Notes under the pieces: model-generated
The model's input: only the letters and a program-made list of their open reading frames with translations
Database searches by the model: none
Told to the model about the DNA's origin: nothing
Translations under genes and position numbers: made by a program
Part shown: positions 1 to 8,373 of the stretch, one piece after another
Position numbering within the stretch: the first letter of the stretch is position 1
How the letters are laid out: the number at the start of each line of letters is the position of its first letter
Source: Streptomyces phaeoluteigriseus
GTDB taxonomy: Bacteria; Actinomycetota; Actinomycetes; Streptomycetales; Streptomycetaceae
Assembly: GCF_001896135.2 (NCBI RefSeq)
Contig: NZ_MPOH02000019.1
Coordinates: forward strand, 665,497-729,496
Length of the DNA stretch: 64,000 nucleotides
Direction of reading: 5' to 3'

Positions 1-129
1 AACCTCCAGCCACTACCCTGCGTAACGAATCTTCGCTGCCTCAACCTGCCAGTTGCGCCAAATAGGCCCTACCGGCGGACGCTCTAAGGGGGAACGGGGC
101 TGTCAGTGGCACCGGTTACGGTCCCGCGC

Positions 130-774
130 ATGACCGAAGCCTCCGATTTCCTCACCGCCACCCGCACCTTCTACGACGCCATCGCCGAGGACTACGCCGA
201 CCGCTTCCGTGACCTGCACGCGAAGCTCCCCTGGGACCGGGCCGTGTTCGCGCTGTACGCCGAACTCGTCGGCGTGGGCGGGAAGGTGGCCGATCTCGGC
301 TGCGGGCCGGGGCGGGTGACCGGGCACCTCGCGTCGCTGGGGCTGTCCATGTCCGGGCTGGATCTGTCGGAGTCGATGCTGGCGGTGGCACGGCGGGAGA
401 ATCCGGGTATCCGGTTCGAGCGGGGCTCGATGCTGGAGCTGGGGCACGAGGACGGCTCCCTGGACGGGGTCGTCTCCTGGTACTCGTCCATCCACACGCC
501 CGCGGACCGGCTCCCCCGCCTCTTCGCCGAGTTCCGGCGTGTCCTCAAGCCCGGCGGCCACGCCCTGCTCGCCTTCCAGGTCGGCGACGAGCCCAGGCAC
601 CTCGAACGGCCTTGGGGCCACCCGGTCTCCCTGGACTTCCACCGCCGCACGCCGGAGGGGATGGCCGAGCTGCTGTCCGAAGCCGGTTTCTCCGTACGGT
701 CCCGGACGGTCCGCGCACCGGAGCCCGAACTCGACGAGAAGGTGCCGCAGGCCTACCTGGTTGCCCGCGCCTAG
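130..774 (+). CDS. class I SAM-dependent methyltransferase
   Basis: A 214-residue cytosolic Rossmann-fold methyltransferase of the Methyltransf_11/25 type. Motif I, VADLGCGPG, lies at about residues 53-61 and binds S-adenosylmethionine. The acidic residue ending the second strand is in GLDLSES, and the motif IV region is VVSWYSSIHT. The late FRRVLKPGGHALLAF segment is typical of small-molecule methyltransferases. The ATG at 130 was chosen over an upstream in-frame GTG (106) because it begins the conserved helix and no Shine-Dalgarno serves either start. TACGGT sits 7 bases before the ATG, so a leaderless transcript is possible. The substrate cannot be told from the sequence. Confidence 0.85.
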   Translation: MTEASDFLTATRTFYDAIAEDYADRFRDLHAKLPWDRAVFALYAELVGVGGKVADLGCGPGRVTGHLASLGLSMSGLDLSESMLAVARRENPGIRFERGSMLELGHEDGSLDGVVSWYSSIHTPADRLPRLFAEFRRVLKPGGHALLAFQVGDEPRHLERPWGHPVSLDFHRRTPEGMAELLSEAGFSVRSRTVRAPEPELDEKVPQAYLVARA

Positions 775-879
775 AGAGCCCCCGCGAGGTCCGGCGCGGC
801 CAGGTGTCCGAAGGTCGGCGCCGGGCCGCGAGCGGTCCCTCTCCTTCCCTGGTGAAGCCCTGGACGAAGCGCCCTTCCC

Positions 880-1326
880 TCACACGCGTTTCCCGTGAGC
901 CGTGAGCGGGATCTCGGCCCAGACCGTCTTGCCCACGTCCCGCTCGTCGACGCCCCACGTCCTCGCGAGTACGGCGACCAGCACCAGGCCCCGGCCACCC
1001 TCCGCGTCCGGGTCCGTCACGATCCGCAGTTCCCGGTCGCCTCGCGTGTCACTCACCTCGACACGCAGCGTGCCCTCCGGGAGCAGCAGCAGCCGCAGCT
1101 CGAAGTCCCGTCCCGGCACCCGGCCGTGCGTCACGGCGTTCGCGGCCAGCTCGGCGACGACGTGCTGCGCCGCGTGGTTGGCGTCCCCGTCGTGCGGGTG
1201 TCCCCAGGCGTCGAGCTGCTGCGCCGTCATCCGCCGGGCCAGCCGGGCACCCCTCGGCGTGGAGCTGAGGCGGAGGGTCAGCTCCCCGAGGGGGGTGGAG
1301 ATCTGGGTGGAGATTTCGGAGTTCAC
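880..1326 (-). CDS. ATP-binding protein, RsbW/AbaC-like histidine-kinase-type ATPase
   Basis: A 148-residue stand-alone HATPase_c domain. The N box ELAANAVTHG is at about residues 59-68, the G1 box VSDTRGD at 91-97 and the G2-like EGGRGLVLV at 109-117. There is no phospho-acceptor histidine domain or membrane segment, so it belongs to the very large Streptomyces family of RsbW-like anti-sigma or serine kinase proteins. It lies divergent from an XRE regulator and a DUF397 protein, the usual company of AbaA/WhiJ-type loci, which suggests a regulatory role in antibiotic production or development. The start is a GTG; the first dozen residues are uncertain. Its partner is unknown. Confidence 0.85.
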   Translation of the reverse strand: MNSEISTQISTPLGELTLRLSSTPRGARLARRMTAQQLDAWGHPHDGDANHAAQHVVAELAANAVTHGRVPGRDFELRLLLLPEGTLRVEVSDTRGDRELRIVTDPDAEGGRGLVLVAVLARTWGVDERDVGKTVWAEIPLTAHGKRV

Positions 1327-1461
1327 GTCACTGAGCGTGGTCCGTTGTCTCTACCCTGACCAGGGGCGACTTCGCGACTCTCCGTAGCTGTACGGCTGCG
1401 CCGGGATACGAGTACGGGGCGTCGGCGCGACCACGGGCAAGTGCGAAGGCGGTGGGGTGAC

Positions 1462-2323
1462 ATGCAGGAAGAACGCGAGCGGAGGCCGGAGACACCGGCG
1501 GAGGCTGACGGGACGACGGGGCTGTTCACGGCTCTCGGCAAGATGATGAAGCGGCTGCGTGAGCGGAAGGGGCTCACGCAGAAGGAGTTCGGGGTGCTGG
1601 TCGGGTACGGCCCGGATGCATCTCGTCGATGGAGCGGGGAGTACGGCTCATCGGCCGGAGGTGCTGGAGAAGGCGGACGCGCTCTTGGACGCCGGGGGGA
1701 TGCTGCTGGACGCGATCCCCGAGGTGCGGGAGGCGATGAGCAGGGCACGGACGCGGCATCCGGAGTGGTACCGGAGTTACGCCGCCTTGGAAGCGGAGGC
1801 CCGCGAGCTGCACTTCTACGCCAACCAAGGTGTGCCGGGCCTGTTGCAGACGGAGGACTACGCACGGGCGGTGTTCTCACGCCAACGGCCGCTGCTCGAC
1901 GAGGAGACGATCGAGAAGCGCATTGCCGACCGGATGGCTCGTCAGCAGGTTCTCGACAAGTGGCCTGTGCCCGTGTGCAGTTTCGTGCTGGAGGAAGTTG
2001 TCCTGGACCGGCCCATCGGCGGCAAGTCTGTCCGGGAAACACAGTTGAAGCAGTTGCTTCGCATCGGGAACCTGCGGAACGTGGAGATGCAGGTGATGCC
2101 CACCGGCATCGAGCAACACCCCAACATGGACGGTGGGTTCAACTTGCTCACGCCAAAGAGGCATCCTCAGGTGGCGTACACCGAGGTCCAGGGGTACCCA
2201 CGCTTGATCACGGACGCCGAAGAGGTCCGAACAATCGTCGAGCGCTATGGGATCATGCGGGCGATGGCCCTGCCGCCCGCCGAGTCCCGGGCGCTGATCG
2301 AGAAGAAGCTGGGGGAGTTGTGA
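1462..2323 (+). pseudogene. WhiJ-like XRE regulator with DUF5753, reading frame broken twice
   Basis: The frame opens with an N-terminal helix-turn-helix (MKRLRERKGLTQKEFGVLVGYG). It passes through a second frame coding ISSMERGVRLI and resumes in a third with PEVLEKADALLDAGG, followed by a complete DUF5753 domain (HPEWYRSYAALEAEA, GVPGLLQTEDYARA, PPAESRALIEKKLGEL). Adding one base near 1620 and one near 1651 restores a single protein of about 288 residues, normal for WhiJ-like regulators. Two deletions within 35 bases are more likely sequencing errors than old decay, because everything downstream is intact. The family pairs with DUF397 proteins such as the overlapping next gene. Start: ATG at 1462 after GGTGGGGTGAC; an upstream GTG (1441) is possible. 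Confidence 0.75.
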
Positions 2324-2601
2324 ACAGCCCAGAACTCAACTGGTTGAAGTCCAGCTACAGCGGCGGCGAAGGTGGGGAGTGCCTCGAAGTCGCCTACACC
2401 TGGCGCAAGTCGACCTACAGCGACGGCGAAGGCGGCGAATGCCTAGAACTCGCCGCCTGCCCCCACACCATCCACGTCCGTGACTCCAAGAACCCCACCG
2501 GGCCCGCCCTGGCCCTCTCCCCCGCCGCCTGGGCCCAGTTCCTCCCCTACGGCAGCGGGTCCTCCCCCAGCACCAGCGGAGCGCCCACCGCGGACTCGTA
2601 G
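2320..2601 (+). CDS. DUF397 protein with a partly duplicated domain
   Basis: A 93-residue acidic protein beginning with GTG, whose start overlaps the regulator's stop as GTGA, so the two are translationally coupled. DUF397 proteins are the small partners of WhiJ-like regulators. Here the N-terminal half of the domain occurs twice: NWLKSSYSGGEGGECLEVA, then TWRKSTYSDGEGGECLELA about 22 residues later. Only the second copy continues into the full domain (TIHVRDSKNPTGPALALSP, then AWAQFL). The duplication looks like an in-frame tandem event. The last 55 bases overlap a convergent gene on the other strand. Confidence 0.8.
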   Translation: MNSPELNWLKSSYSGGEGGECLEVAYTWRKSTYSDGEGGECLELAACPHTIHVRDSKNPTGPALALSPAAWAQFLPYGSGSSPSTSGAPTADS

Positions 2602-3035
2602 GCCTCTCGGGGGAACTCGTAGGGACCCAGGGCGAGTTCCCCCCACTCCTCCCGGTACGGCTGGCGGAAGGTCGACCAGGTCACCGTCGTGGGGGTGAGG
2701 GTGACCTTGGCCATGAGGGGCCAGCAGCCCCAGATGCCGCAGGAGCAGCCGAGCAGGGGGACGGTGTCCCCGGCGGTGCGGAAGTGGTCCTGGAACTCGG
2801 GGACGCCGAGGCCGTCGTGCTGGACGCGGACCTGCTCGGCGGTCTCCTTCTCGTCCTCGGCCTCGTCGTCGAACTCGCCCGCCAGTTCGGCGCGCCACAG
2901 CGGGTGGGTCGCCTCGCCGACGAGCGTGCGCAGGTCCGTGCCGTCCACTCTGACTCCCCACACCAGGTGGTCCGGGTGGGCCGGGCTCTCGGCCCAGGGG
3001 TAGTGGAAGAACTCGATGGCGTTCACGGGCGCCAT
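2547..3035 (-). CDS. conserved hypothetical protein (162 aa)
   Basis: I do not recognise the family. The 162-residue soluble protein begins MAPVNAIEFFHYPWAES and ends GAPLVLGEDPLP. It is rich in acidic residues and tryptophan (GCWPLMAKVTLTPTTVTW) and holds a compact CSCGIWGC motif near residue 95 that could bind a metal or form disulfides. Codon use is strongly GC3, as in neighbouring real genes. Its 3' end overlaps the convergent DUF397 gene by 55 bases. Confidence 0.65.
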   Translation of the reverse strand: MAPVNAIEFFHYPWAESPAHPDHLVWGVRVDGTDLRTLVGEATHPLWRAELAGEFDDEAEDEKETAEQVRVQHDGLGVPEFQDHFRTAGDTVPLLGCSCGIWGCWPLMAKVTLTPTTVTWSTFRQPYREEWGELALGPYEFPREAYESAVGAPLVLGEDPLP

Positions 3036-3068
3036 CCTCCCCGGCCGCAGACCTGTTCCGTGAACCGA

Positions 3069-4994
3069 TTACTGCCGGTACAGCGCTTCCGCGTCGTCGG
3101 CGAAGTCGCGCAGGACCGCCTCCCGGCGGAGCTTCATGGAGGGCGTGAGGTGGCCCTCCGCCTCGGTGAAGTCGCGGGGCAGGACGGCGAACCGGCGGAT
3201 CGACTCGGGGCGGGAGACGAGCTTGTTGGCCTCGTCGATGGCCCGCTGGAGGACCTCGTTCAACTCGTCGTCACCGATGAGGAGTTCGACGGGGACGGGG
3301 TGCTTGCCGTTCATCTGGCGCCAGTGGGTGAGGCCGTCGGGGTCGAGGGTGAGCAGGGCGGAGACGTAGGGGCGGCCGTCGCCGAGGACCATGGCCTGGG
3401 AGATCAGGGGGTGCGAGCGCAGCCAGTTCTCCAGTGGGGCGGGGGCGACGCTCTTGCCGCCGGAGGTGATGATCAGCTCCTTCTTGCGGCCGGTGATCGT
3501 GAGGTAGCCCTCGTCGTCGAGTTCGCCTATGTCGCCGGTGGCGAGCCAGCCGTCGGGGGCGGCGGGGACGACTCCGCCCGCCGCCGGGTCCCAGTAGCCG
3601 CGCAGGACGTGGTCACCGGCGATGAGTATCTCGCCGTCGGCGGCTATGCGGATCTTCGTGCCCGGCAGCGGCCAGCCGACCGTGCCCAGGCGGGGCTTCA
3701 TGGGAGGGGTGACGGTCGAGGCGCCCGTCGTCTCGGTGAGGCCGTAGCCCTCGTAGATCTCGATGCCCGCGCCGGCGTAGAACGCGGCGAGGCGGCGGCC
3801 CAGCGGGGAGCCGCCGCAGATGGCGTGCCGGACCCGGCCGCCCATCGCGTTGCGGATGCGGCGGTAGACCAGCGGGTCGTAGAGGGCGCGGGCCGCGCGG
3901 AGGGTGGCACCGGGACCGCTTCCGGTGCCGGCGTTGTGGGCCTCGACGGCCTCGCCGTAGCGGATGGCCGTGTTCACCGCCCGGTCGAAGGTGGACACCT
4001 TGCCGCTCGCCTCCGCCTTCGCGCGGGCCGTGTTGAAGATCTTCTCCAGCATGTACGGGATGGCGAGCAGGCAGGTGGGTCTGAACGCGGCCAGGTCCGG
4101 GATCAGCTTGTCGGCCTTGAGGCTGGGGGCGTGTCCGAGGCGGACGCGGGCGCGGATGCAGGCGATGGCGACCATCCGGCCGAAGACGTGGGACATGGGG
4201 AGGAAGAGGAGCACGGAGAGGTCGTCGGTGGACGACTTGAAGACCGGGTAGAGCAGCTCGATCGCGTTGTCGACCTCGGCGAAGAAGTTCCCGTGGGTGA
4301 GCGCGCAGCCCTTGGGGCGGCCGGTGGTGCCCGAGGTGTAGACGAGGGTGGCGAGGGTGTCCGGGACCAACATGCCCCGCCGGACCTCGACTTCGGCCTC
4401 CGGGACGTGCTGCTCACCCAGTTCGGCGAGGCGGTCCACATGCCCTTTCTCGATCACCCAGATGTGGTGCAGGTCGGGCAGCCGGTCGCGTTCGGGGCCG
4501 ATGGCCGCCGCCTGCCCGAGCGTCTCGGTGACGAGGGCGACCGCGCCGGAGTCCTGGAGGATCCACCGGGTCTGGAAGACGGAGGAGGTCGGATAGACGG
4601 GGACGGTGACCAGTCCGGCCGCCCAGGCGGCGAAGTCGAGCAGCGTCCACTCGTAGGTCGTACGGGCCATGATGGCGATCCGGTCGCCCGGCGCGAGCCC
4701 CTCCCCGATCAACCCCTTGGCCACCGCGAGGACTTCGGCGGCGAACTGCTGGGCCGTCACGTCCGTCCACCGGCCCTCCGCGTCCCTGCGGCTGAGGACC
4801 ACGGCGTCGGGGGCCGCTCCCGCGTTGTCGAACGGCAGCTCCGCGAGCGAGCCGTACGTCATCGGGCGCGCGAACACCGGCATCGACGCCTCCCTCACGA
4901 CGCCGTCCAGCCTGCGGGTCTCGGGTTCCACGAGGGCGGGGGGAGCGTCGTAACCGGCGAAGGCCGGCGTCGAGGATGAATACGGGGTGGACAC
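3069..4994 (-). CDS. long-chain fatty acid-CoA ligase (AMP-forming)
   Basis: A 641-residue ANL-superfamily ligase that adenylates a fatty acid and transfers it to CoA. Visible motifs are the P-loop YTSGTTGRPKG (about 219-229), the substrate/AMP motif YEGYGLTETTGAS, the hinge region GWLATGDIGELDDEGYLTI followed by GRKKELIITSGGKSVAP, and a C-terminal domain with PSMKLRRE carrying the likely catalytic lysine. The length fits the FadD15-like actinobacterial group. The GTG at 4994 is chosen because AGGGAG lies just upstream; a longer frame to 5069 lacks a good ribosome site. It is divergent from a MaoC-like hydratase, and palindromes between them suggest shared TetR control. Homologous by memory to S. 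coelicolor SCO4503. Confidence 0.9.
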   Translation of the reverse strand: MSTPYSSSTPAFAGYDAPPALVEPETRRLDGVVREASMPVFARPMTYGSLAELPFDNAGAAPDAVVLSRRDAEGRWTDVTAQQFAAEVLAVAKGLIGEGLAPGDRIAIMARTTYEWTLLDFAAWAAGLVTVPVYPTSSVFQTRWILQDSGAVALVTETLGQAAAIGPERDRLPDLHHIWVIEKGHVDRLAELGEQHVPEAEVEVRRGMLVPDTLATLVYTSGTTGRPKGCALTHGNFFAEVDNAIELLYPVFKSSTDDLSVLLFLPMSHVFGRMVAIACIRARVRLGHAPSLKADKLIPDLAAFRPTCLLAIPYMLEKIFNTARAKAEASGKVSTFDRAVNTAIRYGEAVEAHNAGTGSGPGATLRAARALYDPLVYRRIRNAMGGRVRHAICGGSPLGRRLAAFYAGAGIEIYEGYGLTETTGASTVTPPMKPRLGTVGWPLPGTKIRIAADGEILIAGDHVLRGYWDPAAGGVVPAAPDGWLATGDIGELDDEGYLTITGRKKELIITSGGKSVAPAPLENWLRSHPLISQAMVLGDGRPYVSALLTLDPDGLTHWRQMNGKHPVPVELLIGDDELNEVLQRAIDEANKLVSRPESIRRFAVLPRDFTEAEGHLTPSMKLRREAVLRDFADDAEALYRQ

Positions 4995-5323
4995 GGGCGG
5001 CTCCCTGGGCGTGCAGCGAAGGAACTGCTTGCTGCATGAGGTACGTGCCTCGGACGTCGAGGCGTTCAACCGGGACGGAACCGCAGAAAGGGGTTACCCC
5101 CGGTCAGGAAGGGGATCGTACGTGGCTGACGTGTGGGGCTTGTGCGGGTTCGGGGGCGTTCATGGGCTGGGGATGTGCAACCTCCAGGGGTTCGTGAGTG
5201 ACCCTCAGGTTCGCCGGCGGCGGGGTGACCACGGGTCGCCGAGTGGGCTTGCCGATAAATTTACCGGCGGTAACCTTACTCCACAGTAAGGTCGTTCGGC
5301 TGAGTAGGCGAGGGGTGGGAGAG
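4995..5323. other. divergent intergenic region, ligase / MaoC
   Basis: These 329 bases hold no convincing gene apart from the small leader peptide that starts at 5324. They contain the ligase ribosome site, an AT-rich patch (GCCGATAAATTTACCGG) unusual for this genome, and two adjacent palindromes at 5261-5292. An imperfect inverted repeat, ACCTCCAGGGGT with ACCCTCAGGT, lies about 70 to 100 bases upstream of the palindromes. The region probably carries the promoters of both transcription units. Confidence 0.6.
5261..5292. promoter_or_regulatory. probable TetR-type operator (two palindromes)
   Basis: TTACCGGCGGTAA (5261-5273) is a 6+1+6 inverted repeat. It abuts ACCTTACT and AGTAAGGT (5273-5280 and 5285-5292), a perfect 8-bp inverted repeat with a 4-base centre. 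The TTAC...GTAA architecture is common for TetR regulators of fatty-acid genes. A tetR gene lies at 6314-6958, and the site sits between the divergent ligase and hydratase genes, overlapping a possible -10 box TAAATT. The regulator-site pairing is inferred. Confidence 0.6.
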
Positions 5324-5377
5324 ATGGACATGACCGACCGGAACACGCGTCCCGGCGGCGAGGAGCGGGCCCGGTGA
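5324..5377 (+). CDS. 17-codon leader peptide or gene remnant upstream of the MaoC gene
   Basis: ATG GAC ATG ... CGG TGA encodes MDMTDRNTRPGGEERAR, preceded by a GA-rich ribosome site (GGGGTGGGAGAG). Its stop overlaps the GTG of the hydratase gene as GTGA, so translation of the hydratase is probably coupled to it. In related loci I recall a full ketoacyl reductase or thiolase gene upstream of maoC, so this may be what an in-frame internal deletion left behind. Too short for homology; coding status is inferred from the coupling alone. Confidence 0.35.
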   Translation: MDMTDRNTRPGGEERAR

Positions 5378-6299
5378 CGAACCCGCCGCTCTCCGCGCCC
5401 CCGGCCCTCGGCCCGTCGTTCGCCCGCGGTGCGCTCCTGTCGCCCTTCAAGCGACCCCGGCCCGGCGCCGTCTTCTCCGGGGGCCGGCTCGTCCTGCCCG
5501 GCCTGCGCGTCGACCTGGCCCGGCTCGCCGCCTACGAGCGGGTCTGCGGCTTCCCCACCGGCGACGACGCCCTCCCGATCACCTACCCGCACGTCCTGGG
5601 CTTCCCGCTGGCCATGCGCGTCATGAGCGGCCGCGCGTTCCCCCTGCCGCTGCTCGGCCTCGTCCACACGTCGATCTCACTGACCCGGCACCGGAACCTC
5701 CCGGCCACCGGGACGACCTACGAACTCGCCGTCCACGTAGACCGGTTGGCCCCGCACCGGCGCGGCACGGAGGCGGTCGTCGTGACCGTACTGCGGGAGG
5801 GCGGGGAGGTGGTGTGGGAGTCGGAGAGTACGTATCTGGCCCGGCACCGGACGGGTGGGCAGGTCCCCGAGCAGGCTGCGGGAGGTGTGGAACCGCCGCT
5901 TCCGGTGGCCGGTGCCGCCCCTCCGGTGGCCGGGCCTTCCCTTCCCGTGGCCGGGCCTTCCCTTCCCGTCGTCGACGAGTGGCGGCTCGGTGCGGATGTG
6001 GGGCGGCGGTACGGGGCCGTGTCCGGGGACCGCAATCCCATCCACCTCTCCCCGCTCACCGCCCGCCTCTTCGGCTTCCCCCGTGCCATCGCCCACGGCA
6101 TGTGGACCGCGGCCCGCTGCCTCGCCGCGCACGGGACCCCGGCCGCGGCGCACGTCGCCGTCGATTTCCGGGCGCCGTCCTGCTGCCGGGGGCCGTGTCC
6201 TTCGCGGCGGACGAGGGGCGGTTCGAGCTGCGGGGGGCGGGGGACGACGGAGAGCGGATGCATGTGAGGGGGCGGGTGGAGGCGGTGGCACCGGCCTGA
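5374..6299 (+). pseudogene. MaoC-like (R)-enoyl-CoA hydratase, frameshifted near the 3' end
   Basis: A double hot-dog dehydratase. The N-terminal half includes PITYPHVLGFPLAMRVMSG. The C-terminal half has the hydratase motif YGAVSGDRNPIHLSP, with the catalytic Asp and His, and FPRAIAHGMWTAA. The frame reads correctly to VAVDFRAP and then goes out of phase near 6175. One extra base there restores VLLPGAVSFAADEGRFELR and the natural stop at 6299, giving about 308 residues. The interdomain linker carries a 21-nt tandem repeat coding PVAGPSL twice (about 5925-5970). Likely function is hydration in fatty-acid or PHA-type metabolism alongside the divergent acyl-CoA ligase. The single missing base is probably a sequence error. 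Confidence 0.75.
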
Positions 6300-6313
6300 C
6301 CGAACGCCCCGGT

Positions 6314-6958
6314 TCAGGACTCCGGTGGGGTCCAGGGACGGCCGGCCATGAGGTTGCCGAGGCCGGCCCACGCGAAGTTCATCAGCGTCGTCGCCGCCTG
6401 GCGGGGGGTGACCGAATCGGCGGTGTTCGCCCAGGCGGCCAGGGACTCGGCGGCACCCACCAGGGCCTCGGCCAGACCCGACACCTCCCGTTCGGGGAGG
6501 TCCGGGTCACGGTGTGCCTCGCGGGCGGCGACCACGATCAGCTGGGTCACGAACGCCACGATCTCCGCGCGCATCGCCACGACCTCGGCGGCGAAGGTCT
6601 CGCCGTGCGTACGGGCCTGGATGTGCAGGACGGACCAGGCGTGCGGATGGCGGCCGGTGTGCGCGAAGAACGCCAGCAGGCCGCCCCAGAGCTGGCGGTC
6701 GGCCGGCAGGGCGGTGTCCACGCCCGCGCGCACCGCGCCGACGAGCGCCTCCGCCTCGCGCCGTATGCACGCGGTGAACAGGTCTTCCTTGGAGTTCAGG
6801 TAGAGGTAGACCAACGGCTTGGACACGCCCGCCAGTTCGGCGATCTCGTCCATCGACGCGGCCATGTAGCCGCGCCTCCCGAAGGTCTCCACGGCGGCGT
6901 CGAGCATCTGCTGCTCACGGACGGCACGCGGCATCCGCTTGGTCTTCACGGCACCCAT
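6314..6958 (-). CDS. TetR/AcrR family transcriptional repressor
   Basis: A 214-residue regulator with a classic N-terminal TetR helix-turn-helix (AAVETFGRRGYMAASMDEIA, then GVSKPLVYLYLNSKEDLF) and an all-helical C-terminal ligand domain. The ATG at 6958 is used; a TTG two codons upstream is less likely. It converges on the MaoC gene and most plausibly represses the ligase/hydratase pair through the palindromes at 5261-5292. The inducer is probably an acyl-CoA, by analogy with regulators of similar operons. Confidence 0.9.
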   Translation of the reverse strand: MGAVKTKRMPRAVREQQMLDAAVETFGRRGYMAASMDEIAELAGVSKPLVYLYLNSKEDLFTACIRREAEALVGAVRAGVDTALPADRQLWGGLLAFFAHTGRHPHAWSVLHIQARTHGETFAAEVVAMRAEIVAFVTQLIVVAAREAHRDPDLPEREVSGLAEALVGAAESLAAWANTADSVTPRQAATTLMNFAWAGLGNLMAGRPWTPPES

Positions 6959-7322
6959 GGGCAAAGACTAGTTGGGGCCGCCGGGGTCGAACTCTCCTGC
7001 GAAGCCCTGACTCCGCCCGAGTTGGCCGGGGGACGACGGTCGTCACCGCGCGGCGCCGGTCCCACAGGTAGGGCGCGCCCGCACCTGGGCCACCGGTGAG
7101 GGCGGGAACCGGACGTGACCTCGGAGCACCAGATCGTGCCCCCCGCGCACGAGATGCCGTGGAATCGATGCGCGCGTCCGGGGCGTGTCCTTCTGCCGCT
7201 GGTGGACCGGGAGCCATGGCGGCCGATCGAGAGGCTCGCGGCCCCGGCCGCCCACGCCGTCGCCGTGGACGCCTCCGTGACCGCCGCGGAACTCGACGCA
7301 CTTCCCCATCGGGGAACAGAGG
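6959..7322. other. 364-bp stretch without a confident gene
   Basis: No recognisable product. A plus-strand GTG frame from 7115 has high GC3 for about 65 codons (product begins MTSEHQIVPPAHEMPW) and then runs into the antisense of the DUF4229 gene, where the coding signal is lost. It could be a gene remnant or a short gene hidden by an indel. A promoter for the leftward tetR gene is expected at the left edge. Confidence 0.4.
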
Positions 7323-7622
7323 CTACGAGGGCTGCCCCTGCGCGTGGGCCGAGTCGACCGCCTCGTCCTCCTGGGAGCGGTTGGACTCCAGGCCCGCCTT
7401 CAGCCGGTCCACGCGCCGCACGACCGTCTCCGAGGCGCGGTCACGCTCCTTGCGCAGCAGGACGAAGCTGAGCGGGGCGGAGAGCACCAGCGACAGCAGG
7501 ACGATCCACATGCCGTTGGAGTCGCCCAGGCCGCGCGGGAAGACACCGAAGTAGACGAGTCCCCAGACGGCCGCGAGGCAGCCCACGAAGACACCGAGGC
7601 GCATCAGCGAGTAGCGAAGCAT
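7323..7622 (-). CDS. DUF4229 membrane protein
   Basis: A 99-residue protein with two N-terminal transmembrane helices (LMRLGVFVGCLAAVWGLVYF; WIVLLSLVLSAPLSFVLL) joined by a short loop, then a charged cytoplasmic tail (RKERDRASETVVRRVDRLK). This matches DUF4229, a small actinobacterial inner-membrane family of unknown function. The ATG at 7622 opens the first helix; the upstream in-frame extension has no coding character. It lies just downstream of the GNAT and mqnE genes in the same direction. Confidence 0.8.
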   Translation of the reverse strand: MLRYSLMRLGVFVGCLAAVWGLVYFGVFPRGLGDSNGMWIVLLSLVLSAPLSFVLLRKERDRASETVVRRVDRLKAGLESNRSQEDEAVDSAHAQGQPS

Positions 7623-7784
7623 CCCTAAATCCACTCTTCCGTCTCTGAAGGTCCCCCCTCCGGGGGAGGTCCGTAGGTCCCGAAGATCCCGAAGGTCCCG
7701 AACGGGCACCGTCCAGTGAAGCACGCCCGGCTTCCGATCCCGCGGCCGGGGCGGGGGCGGGGCGGGTACGGGACCGGGTGTCCG

Positions 7785-8309
7785 TCAGGTCAGGGGCAGC
7801 AGCATCGTGACGTCGTCGCGGTCGTCGCCCGGGGCCACCCTGATCGCGTCCGGCACCCGGCCGACCTCCTTGTATCCGCAGGACGCGTAGAAGCGCTCCA
7901 GGCCCAGGCCGCCCCGGCAGGTGAGCCGTATCGCGTCGATGCCGTCGAAGGTGCGGGCCGCCGCCTCGGCGGCGGAGAGCAGGTCGCGGCCGTAGCCCTT
8001 GCCCTGGTGGCGGGGGTGGACCATCACCGTGTACAGCCACAGCCAGTGGGTCATCAGGCGGTGCGTGTTGGCGGTGAGGAACGCGGCCGCGGCCACCTCG
8101 CCGGTCTCGTCCCGGCCCACGAGGAGGCGGGTGCGGCCCTCGGCCATCTGCACGAGGTGGCGGACGAGTTCCGGGCGGACCGTCTCACGGGTCACCGGCG
8201 GCACGAAACCCACGGCCCCGCCCGCGTTGGAGACGTCCGTCCAGAGGTCCAGGATGCCGTCGCGCAGCTCGGGGGTGACGGCGGGGTCGAGCGTGAAGGT
8301 AAGGGACAC
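7785..8309 (-). CDS. GNAT family N-acetyltransferase
   Basis: A 174-residue acetyltransferase. The acetyl-CoA-binding motif A is HPRHQGKGYGRDLL (about residues 98-111), followed by the motif B segment GLERFYASCGYKEVGR. GTG is the start; AAGGA lies 13 bases upstream, a loose ribosome site. The acceptor substrate is unknown. It sits 65 bases downstream of mqnE in the same direction and could be co-transcribed. Confidence 0.85.
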   Translation of the reverse strand: MSLTFTLDPAVTPELRDGILDLWTDVSNAGGAVGFVPPVTRETVRPELVRHLVQMAEGRTRLLVGRDETGEVAAAAFLTANTHRLMTHWLWLYTVMVHPRHQGKGYGRDLLSAAEAAARTFDGIDAIRLTCRGGLGLERFYASCGYKEVGRVPDAIRVAPGDDRDDVTMLLPLT

Positions 8310-8373
8310 TGGGGAATTGTAATCCTTACCTCCACGCGGGCATCCGGCCCACTGCGCCCGACCCCGCCCCAGG

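Noticed and set aside
2784..4979. A 731-codon plus-strand frame
   Set aside because: It lies antisense to the acyl-CoA ligase, has low-complexity Val/Gly/Glu composition and no domain. Long antisense frames are a normal effect of GC3 bias here.
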